Assembly (NCBI GenBank): GCA_021780625.1
Contig: JAJXYI010000583.1
Coordinates: 1-11,781 of the forward strand
DNA from: a bacterium
GTDB lineage: Bacteria > Verrucomicrobiota > Verrucomicrobiae > Opitutales > Opitutaceae
Direction of reading: 5' to 3'
DNA: 11,781 nt
Shown here: positions 6,363-11,781 of the stretch, piece after piece
How the letters are laid out: every line of letters starts with the position of its first letter
Position numbering within the stretch: position 1 is the stretch's first letter
Made by a program: the position numbers and the translations under genes
The notes under the pieces: generated by a model
The model's input: only the letters and a program-made list of their open reading frames with translations
The model's database searches: none
What the model was told of the DNA's origin: nothing

Positions 6363-9185
6363 TCAGACAAGCTCGACCCACGCCACGAGCCGCATCGCCA
6401 GCGAACTTCCTTCGCCGAGCAGTCCGCGGTGTTCGACGTCGCGGCGCAGCATCTGCGGGAGAACCGAGGATATCAGGTGTCGGCGTCGCTCAGCGTCCAA
6501 TGCGCCTTCGACTGCGGGCTGAATCCCGCGGAGTCCGGCAAGCAAGGCTTCACCATTTGGTAAGCGGTGGCCCGCGCCGCTGACAGCCAGGGGCACAATA
6601 GCCTGGCGGAAGAAGCCGCTTGCCCCGTGAATCTCGACCCGCCAGACGGACAAGACGGTCCACTCGCCGGAAGGCCTGTCAAATCGCCCGATCAGTGCGC
6701 GTTCCCGCGCGGGGAACTCGCGGCTGCTGTCCAGCAATCGGCGCACGAGCGGATGTTCCAGTCCGAGTAGTTCCAGCCCGTCGTTGTCCTTTGCGAGTTC
6801 GCGGCTGGTCGTGAAGACGTGCGATCCGTCGCCCGGGAGAGCCACTTCGTATACGTGCTCGCCCTTCTGCAGCAAGCTCGCACCGTTCGCCTGTACGCAG
6901 TCCCGAACAAACGCTAGGAGCCGGTTCATCCCGGCGCCGCCATCATCGAATTGGCGGTAGTCTTCGACGTTGAAGCTTTCGAGGTCCTGGAATAGTTCGA
7001 AGACGAGGTTCCGCGCCAACCTCGCGTTCTCCAGCGCTACCTCAAGCTCCTGTTTCGTTCTCTTCAGCGTCGGGTCGCACACCGCATCCTGGTAGAGCTG
7101 CTCATAGGAAATCCGCTCGGCCAACTGCCCAAGAACCTGGCCGCGGAGATCCTCGGTCACCTGGCCGTACTCGTCCACCTTCCCGAGCGCTTGGGCAATG
7201 GCCAACAGCTTTTGCTCGAGCAGCAAGAAGATCTGGCCTTCGATTGTGTCGGCCGACACGACGTTGTACACCTGCGCCGTGTCGCGCTGACCGTAGCGGT
7301 GGATTCGTCCAATCCGCTGCTCCATGTCCATAGGGTTCCAGGGCAGGTCGTGATTGAACAGTACGCGGGCAAACTGGAGGTTGATGCCTTCACGTCCGGC
7401 TGCCGTACAGATCAGCACCCGAGGTCCGTCCGCCCTTCGGAACCGCTTCTCCGCCGCGGTCTTTGCGCCCTGGTCGCCGCCCTTCAGTACCTCGACGCCC
7501 TTCCCTGGGTATCGCTGCTCTATCGCCGACCGGAGAGCGTCGAGGCTACCCAAATAGGTGGTGAAGACGACCACCTTTTCCGCCTGATTCGATCTCCAGA
7601 GCTCACCCAGCCCCCGAAGAAGCTCCTCCGTCTTGCTTTCTGCCCCGGCAGGTATAGCGGCCAACAGCTCTCGGATTCGTTTGCGTTCTTCCGGAAGGGC
7701 CACCGCGACCAAAGCGGCGGCCGACTCCTCGTCGCCCGCCGCTGTCAGCTCGTTGTCTGATTCCGCGGGAACGGTCTGGGAATCCAACCGTCGGATCAGT
7801 TGCAGCTTCGCGTCGGCCAGCAGACGATCCGCCGAAGCGCGGCTAAGCATGTCATCACCGAGTCCATGCATCGACCGAATCAGCTCTCGTGCGTCGGCAA
7901 ACGCACGATCGCGGCCGTCCGTGTCCAGATTGTCGTCACAAACCAAAGCCTCGTGGATCGTGAGCATCAAGAGCCGTCGCCGCAACGTCGATGCGACGGC
8001 CGCAAAGCTCGACGAGGCGATCTTCTGGAAGATCGTCATGACGAAACCGAGCGCCTGACCCTTGCCGCCGCGGGCGGCGGCCAAGTTGTAGCCGTCGCGC
8101 AAGTACGCCATCAGCGCGTCATAGAATGCCTTCTCCGCGTCATCAAGGTGAAACGTGCTGGTACGAACCTGACGGCGCGCAAATAACGGCTCTCCACTCG
8201 CACTGCACGCGTCTGCCTGGGTTCTGCGGAACACCACCGCGTTGAGTCGATGGCGGTTGTCGACCATGTCACTCGGGCTCCCGAAGAGACGCGAGTCAAG
8301 GAGCCTGATCAGCATCCAGAATCTAAAGTGGTCCCCCTGGTGAGGCGTTGCTGACAGCAGCAGCAGGTCTCGTGTGTGTTCCCGAAGAGCCTCCGCCAGC
8401 TTGAAGTTCTGCGTCCGCCGGATCTTGTTACCCGACTGGTAAGCCGTCAGGTGGTGCGCTTCGTCGAAAACCGTCAGGTCCCAGCGAGGCGCTTCCTGCA
8501 GCCGCTTCAAGCGAGCTGGCCGCTTCAGCGTATCGATGCTGACGATGAGCCGATTGTGTTTGGCGAATGCATTGCTTCGTCGATCAGTGACGTCACCTTC
8601 CCAGCCGAACACCTCGAAGTCCAGGCTAAATGTTTCGTTCAGCTCGCGTCGCCAGTTCTCGACCAAGCCGGCTGGCACGACCATCAGAGCCCGGGTCAAT
8701 TCGCCGCGTGAGGCCAGTTCGCGAAGGATCAGCGCGGTCTCGATTGTCTTTCCGAGACCGACGGCATCGGCCACCAGGAATCGGCGCGGTGACGCGTTCG
8801 CGATCTTGTAGGTGAGGACGATCTGGTGAGGGAGCAGGTCTACCTTGGCGGAGGTCAGCGTCGCGGCGCTGTCGATGAACGGCAGACGCTCAGCCTCGAT
8901 CGCCAGCCACAGTCGACGCAACGCCTCCGGCGTCGCCGGCTGGAGAGACGCGACAACCTGTTCGTCCCAGGTCGCCGTGCGGGCCAGCGAGGCGGTGATT
9001 ACCTGCCGCTCGCCGTGCTGCCGGAAGAACACGCGGGCGTAGCCGCTCGGTTCTGCACGCAGCAGAACGCCCTCACCGAGTTCGCTGTGGACGACCGTTT
9101 CGCCGACGGCCATACTCCCCACACCGATATCGGTCGCCCGCAGCGATGTTTCGGATTGATCGCTGTTGCCTCGTCGAGTCTTCAT
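6363..9185 (-). CDS. Swi2/Snf2 (RapA-like) DEAH-box helicase, predicted anti-phage locus component
   Basis: A 940-residue SF2 ATPase. Residues ~25-70 form a small basic module (VVHSELGEGVLL) like the SH3-like N-terminus of RapA-type proteins, followed by a Q-motif-like LLPHQIVLTYKI (118-129). Lobe 1 has Walker A ADAVGLGKTIE (K146), VVPAGLVENW (motif Ia), VFDEAHHL (239-246) and LLLSATPHQGD (275-285). Lobe 2 has VVFTTYLGSLDALR (539-552), TAAGREGINLQ (594-604) and QRIGRIHRYGQ (623-633, arginine fingers). About 250 residues separate motif III from lobe 2, including an acidic stretch near 475-490, and ~300 residues follow motif VI without a motif I recognise. All catalytic motifs are intact, so ATP-driven movement on duplex DNA is expected. 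No nuclease motif is visible. Its ATG directly abuts the TGA of the preceding gene. Related helicases occur in DISARM (DrmD) and in DUF1156-containing predicted defence loci; I cannot assign it to a named system. Confidence 0.92.
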   Translation of the reverse strand: MKTRRGNSDQSETSLRATDIGVGSMAVGETVVHSELGEGVLLRAEPSGYARVFFRQHGERQVITASLARTATWDEQVVASLQPATPEALRRLWLAIEAERLPFIDSAATLTSAKVDLLPHQIVLTYKIANASPRRFLVADAVGLGKTIETALILRELASRGELTRALMVVPAGLVENWRRELNETFSLDFEVFGWEGDVTDRRSNAFAKHNRLIVSIDTLKRPARLKRLQEAPRWDLTVFDEAHHLTAYQSGNKIRRTQNFKLAEALREHTRDLLLLSATPHQGDHFRFWMLIRLLDSRLFGSPSDMVDNRHRLNAVVFRRTQADACSASGEPLFARRQVRTSTFHLDDAEKAFYDALMAYLRDGYNLAAARGGKGQALGFVMTIFQKIASSSFAAVASTLRRRLLMLTIHEALVCDDNLDTDGRDRAFADARELIRSMHGLGDDMLSRASADRLLADAKLQLIRRLDSQTVPAESDNELTAAGDEESAAALVAVALPEERKRIRELLAAIPAGAESKTEELLRGLGELWRSNQAEKVVVFTTYLGSLDALRSAIEQRYPGKGVEVLKGGDQGAKTAAEKRFRRADGPRVLICTAAGREGINLQFARVLFNHDLPWNPMDMEQRIGRIHRYGQRDTAQVYNVVSADTIEGQIFLLLEQKLLAIAQALGKVDEYGQVTEDLRGQVLGQLAERISYEQLYQDAVCDPTLKRTKQELEVALENARLARNLVFELFQDLESFNVEDYRQFDDGGAGMNRLLAFVRDCVQANGASLLQKGEHVYEVALPGDGSHVFTTSRELAKDNDGLELLGLEHPLVRRLLDSSREFPARERALIGRFDRPSGEWTVLSVWRVEIHGASGFFRQAIVPLAVSGAGHRLPNGEALLAGLRGIQPAVEGALDAERRRHLISSVLPQMLRRDVEHRGLLGEGSSLAMRLVAWVELV

Positions 9186-9698
9186 TCAGGAGAGCCACCT
9201 AACGAAGTAGCCGCCGACGTCTCGGCTCTTTTCGACCAGGAGCTGATACGCGCCCGCCCCGGAAGCAGCGCCGTTCCAGATCGCCAGGGACAGCTTGACC
9301 TTCTTGCTCCGGTCCCGACCTCGACCGAAGTACACGATCTCGTCGCCCTCATTGAACTCGAGCAGCGATGCCGGTCCGTCCATCACGAAGACCAGTCCTA
9401 CGTCCGGCCAATGCGACTTCCAAGCCCGGACGGTTGCAAGAACATTGGCCCGGAGCCAATCGCAGACGGCTTCGGTCGGCATCGTCTGCATCATCGTCTC
9501 GACGGCCGTCTGAAGGCCACCGACCAGAACGGTCCGCTTGTTGGCGGGTGGGTCTTCGGGAAAGCCGGTCCTCAACCAACCCAGCAGCACTCGAAGGGGT
9601 GTTGGCTCGATGTCTTTGACGAGATCCGCCAACAGATCGGGGTGCCAGACGATGCTACTCCCCGACCGTCTCCAGGTACTGGCGGTCATTTCTCTCAT
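9186..9698 (-). CDS. Unrecognised 170-residue protein between methyltransferase and helicase
   Basis: I do not recognise this family. The frame is open upstream to 9896, but that extension overlaps the methyltransferase gene and has a low-complexity composition. ATG 9698 is preceded by a strong GGGGAGG 6 bases away, so I start there (a second ATG at 9689 is possible). The protein appears mixed alpha/beta and soluble, with no signal peptide or membrane segment. Landmarks are IVWHPDLLADLVKDI, a hydrophobic strand RTVLVGGLQTAVETMM, then LATVRAWKSHWPDVG leading into LVFVMDGPASLLEF, a GDEIVYFGRG strand, a basic RDRSKKVKLSLAIWNGAA segment, and a C-terminus ending GGYFVRWLS. There is no Walker A, nuclease or zinc motif. 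Tight packing between two recognisable enzymes, with no gap to the helicase start, suggests a dedicated accessory subunit of the same system. It does not resemble what I know of DUF3780, which occurs in related loci. Confidence 0.75.
   Translation of the reverse strand: MREMTASTWRRSGSSIVWHPDLLADLVKDIEPTPLRVLLGWLRTGFPEDPPANKRTVLVGGLQTAVETMMQTMPTEAVCDWLRANVLATVRAWKSHWPDVGLVFVMDGPASLLEFNEGDEIVYFGRGRDRSKKVKLSLAIWNGAASGAGAYQLLVEKSRDVGGYFVRWLS
9195..9200 (-). promoter_or_regulatory. Ribosome binding site of the Snf2 helicase gene
   Basis: On the minus strand AGGTGG lies 9 bases before the ATG at 9185 and inside the end of the preceding gene, whose TGA (9188-9186) touches the ATG. The arrangement suggests translational coupling. 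Confidence 0.55.
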
Positions 9699-9704
9699 CC
9701 CGCG

Positions 9705-9711
9705 CCTCCCC
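9705..9711 (-). promoter_or_regulatory. Ribosome binding site deciding the start of the 170-residue protein
   Basis: GGGGAGG on the minus strand ends 6 bases before the ATG at 9698. It lies in the 26-base gap after the methyltransferase stop, which argues against the longer upstream extension of the frame. Confidence 0.7.
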
Positions 9712-9724
9712 GTTAGCCACGCAA

Positions 9725-11781
9725 TCAGGACGCTGCAGCCATGGTCGCCGACTCCCACTCGTCCCACAATAGCGGCTGCTCGAGACGCATCCGGGCCCGC
9801 TTGGCTTCGAACGCCGCGCGCAGCAGTGTCAACGCCAACGTGGCCATCTGCGGCACATCCGGCTCGTCCGCCCCCGCAGGTGTCTTGCCATACCAATCGA
9901 GAAGCGCCTCGACACCAGGCCGGATCAAGAACGTCTCTCGTTCCAGTTCCTTCTCGATGTTCACGCCGCTATCGCCCTGTCTCGGCGGCATGGCCGCCCC
10001 GATCAGAAAGTGGGCCTGGTCGAGCTCGGTCTTGAGCTCCTTTCGTGGCCGCTGGCGCATCTTCTGGAACCGGTCGTAGATCGGCACGCGGGTGATCACC
10101 TTGTCCTCTTCGACTACCCACGGCGTGCTTCCGACCTGCTCGAACTGGTGCGGCTGGATCGCGGTTCCACGAAGCAGTTTGGATACCTCGTCTCGGCTGT
10201 AAGACACCTTCGTGCCGAACAGGCGCAGGTACTGGTAGACCACGGGCTGGACGATGCTCGGCGGGCGCTCGCCAGGCTGACCGCCGGCCTCGTCGAGGAT
10301 CTGGTTGATCCCGGCCAGGGCTTCACGAATCGACAGCACTCGCTCTTCGCCACCGGGTGCAGACACGAGCACCCTGCCGTAGTGGCGACTATAGAACTCC
10401 AATGCTTTGCCCCGCAGAATAACGCGAATGTCTGCGTCGGAGAGCCCACGACTCTTGAACGACTCCAAGAGTGGCCGCAGGCGAGCCAGTTCCCCTTTGA
10501 CCCACTGGCGCATCTTCGGCCACGAGACGGCTTTAGGTTCCTCCAACCGCTTGCGACAAACGTGGATAATGTCGTACTCCGTGCCCTTGGCTCCGAACTG
10601 GCCGCCCTCGCCCTTCATCTCGTCGCTGGCTATGGGATATGTCGCCTCAAGGTAGAGTCCCGCGTCCAACAGACTTTTCAGCACAATCTCCCATTGTGCG
10701 TCCTCGCTGTGGTGGAAGGTGAACGCGAGGAGCCCGCCGTCCTTCATCAGACGGCAGGCCTCAGCCCAGCACGGCGCCAGCCGGTCGTAGTAGTACTGAT
10801 CGCCATCGACATCGGGAAGCCACCGAGGTTTGAGCGCCTCTTGCGCGCTCGGCGTCATGAGCGGCTCGAACAGGTCGGGATACGTCCTCCTCAACGGTAG
10901 GCGAAGCCAGGCGTAGAAGAAGTTGGACAGGTCTGAGTAGTAGAGATTGTCGCCGAACGGCGGGTCGGTGATCACCAGATCGAAGGATGCTGTGAACGGA
11001 AGGTCCGATGCAGAAGTGCATCCGACGTCTGCAGAACGTACAATTGCGTCCGGCACGCTCACGTGCGCCACTCCAAGTGCCTCGCGACATTCAGGTGGAG
11101 CGATCTCCCACGGCTCTATCGCATATTCCAGCCCGTCAATGATCGCGGACGCGGTGTTTCTCCACGAACCGTAACCCACCGGACAAAAAGTCGGGCTTTC
11201 GACGGTCAGACTCTTAGAATGGTAATTCGGATTCGACAGTGCCGGCGCAAGGCAGTCACGCCCGGCGTGGAAGAAGGCGATCGTGTTCTGGTTTCGGAGG
11301 TACTGCTGAAAAGCCCCCAGCGCCTGGTGCTGCACTGCTTCATTCGTCGGGCAGTTTGTGATGCTCTTCAGAAGGGACGAATGCACAAGTAGCTGACGCG
11401 GGTTGAACATCTTGTACCAGTGCGTGTAGCCCTGCTCTGGCAACGCAAAGTTCGCCTGGTGCGTCATGTAAGTGCGCGGCAGCTCGTCCCGCGGCCAGCA
11501 GCCCTCGAGGTCGCCGTGCTTCCGCCGGTCCCACTCCCGCTCGGCCGCGACGAGACGCTCGATGTCCAAGCTGCTGGGCGCTTTGAAGAACTTCCCTCCG
11601 TAAGGGTGGCCGTCTTCTTCTCGCGCAGCATCGTACGCCTGAATCACGTAGGGAGCCGCGGGGGGAGTCCTTCGCGTCGCCTGCACTGACAGTCGGAGAT
11701 CTCCTGGCGTGCCACAGGCGGCGCAAACGAAGTGCGAGTCCCACTCCTTGCCGTTGGCCTTGCGGGCGATCGTCTCCGCCA
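9725..11781 (-). CDS. DUF1156-family DNA methyltransferase, C-terminal 684 residues (5' end outside window)
   Basis: The frame is open to the right edge; a GTG at 11686 is internal, because the upstream codons read sensible protein including a CAAC knuckle (11714-11725). The methyltransferase signature is FDLVITDPPFGDNLYYSDL (DPPF at 10955-10966), the motif IV catalytic loop of N6-adenine/N4-cytosine methylases. It is followed by a TFHHSEDAQWE strand and a KGTEYDIIHVCRK strand. Upstream landmarks HPYGGKFF, CWPRDELP and GYTHWYKMFNPRQLLVHS match my recollection of the anti-phage-associated DUF1156 proteins. In this family the SAM-binding motif I lies near the N-terminus, so it should be outside the window. 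About 270 residues follow the catalytic part, mostly helical, of unknown role (target recognition or subunit contact is a guess). Probably modifies host DNA as part of a defence locus with the two downstream genes; a 26-base gap separates it from the next gene. The promoter of this operon is not in the window. Confidence 0.88.
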   Translation of the reverse strand, partial: AETIARKANGKEWDSHFVCAACGTPGDLRLSVQATRRTPPAAPYVIQAYDAAREEDGHPYGGKFFKAPSSLDIERLVAAEREWDRRKHGDLEGCWPRDELPRTYMTHQANFALPEQGYTHWYKMFNPRQLLVHSSLLKSITNCPTNEAVQHQALGAFQQYLRNQNTIAFFHAGRDCLAPALSNPNYHSKSLTVESPTFCPVGYGSWRNTASAIIDGLEYAIEPWEIAPPECREALGVAHVSVPDAIVRSADVGCTSASDLPFTASFDLVITDPPFGDNLYYSDLSNFFYAWLRLPLRRTYPDLFEPLMTPSAQEALKPRWLPDVDGDQYYYDRLAPCWAEACRLMKDGGLLAFTFHHSEDAQWEIVLKSLLDAGLYLEATYPIASDEMKGEGGQFGAKGTEYDIIHVCRKRLEEPKAVSWPKMRQWVKGELARLRPLLESFKSRGLSDADIRVILRGKALEFYSRHYGRVLVSAPGGEERVLSIREALAGINQILDEAGGQPGERPPSIVQPVVYQYLRLFGTKVSYSRDEVSKLLRGTAIQPHQFEQVGSTPWVVEEDKVITRVPIYDRFQKMRQRPRKELKTELDQAHFLIGAAMPPRQGDSGVNIEKELERETFLIRPGVEALLDWYGKTPAGADEPDVPQMATLALTLLRAAFEAKRARMRLEQPLLWDEWESATMAAAS

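Noticed and set aside
9186..9698. Identification of the small protein as DUF3780
   Set aside because: DUF3780 proteins occur in related loci, but the features I associate with them (RWWLFxMTA and WRKAxxFAL-like ends) are absent.
8826..9716. 296-codon open frame on the plus strand
   Set aside because: It is antisense to the helicase N-terminus and the 170-residue gene. No plausible motifs, and composition typical of a mirror frame.
9699..9896. N-terminal extension of the 170-residue protein by 66 codons
   Set aside because: It overlaps the methyltransferase gene by about 170 bases in another frame, has a Gly/Ala/Arg-rich composition, and a good RBS sits directly before ATG 9698.
10010..10900. 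296-codon open frame on the plus strand
   Set aside because: It is antisense to the DUF1156 gene over its conserved part; it exists because of GC-rich codon structure.
11684..11686. GTG as the start of the methyltransferase
   Set aside because: The frame remains open to the window edge and the codons upstream encode a CAAC knuckle, so the gene continues beyond the window.

Overview
The window is GC-rich, densely coded DNA with no RNA genes, CRISPR array, insertion sequence or integrase that I can see. The broken flanking gene (DUF455 ferritin-like family) and the codon bias fit a high-GC proteobacterium; a finer placement is not supported.

Layout. (a) 1-~418 is the left edge of an accessory region. 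A DUF455 gene enters from outside the window and loses homology at about 310. It is followed directly, in another frame, by about 31 codons resembling the C-terminal part of aspartate-semialdehyde dehydrogenase (Asd), up to about 401. (b) 419-6342, + strand, is a two-gene operon: an AddB-like protein (PD-(D/E)XK nuclease with a four-cysteine iron-sulfur signature) overlapping by 4 bases an AddA-like UvrD/SF1 helicase-nuclease. (c) 6363-11781, - strand, converges on (b) with only 20 bases between. It reads, in transcription order, a DUF1156-family DNA methyltransferase (5' end outside the window), an unrecognised 170-residue protein and a 940-residue Swi2/Snf2 (RapA-like) helicase, packed with gaps of 26 and 0 bases.

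Interpretation. DUF1156 methyltransferases next to Snf2 helicases are typical of predicted anti-phage (defence-island) loci, often with a DUF499 ATPase. That gene is not in this window but could lie to the right. The likeliest reading is a multi-gene defence locus in which the methyltransferase marks host DNA, the Snf2 protein translocates or remodels DNA, and the AddAB-like pair may degrade unmarked DNA. The link between the two convergent operons is inferred from position only; the pair could be an independent defence or repair cassette.

The points most worth a second look are the gene-fragment scar at the left edge, which seems to have removed the native 5' end of the AddB-like gene; the unknown small protein coupled between methyltransferase and helicase; and the combination of an AddAB-like nuclease pair with a DUF1156/Snf2 module.
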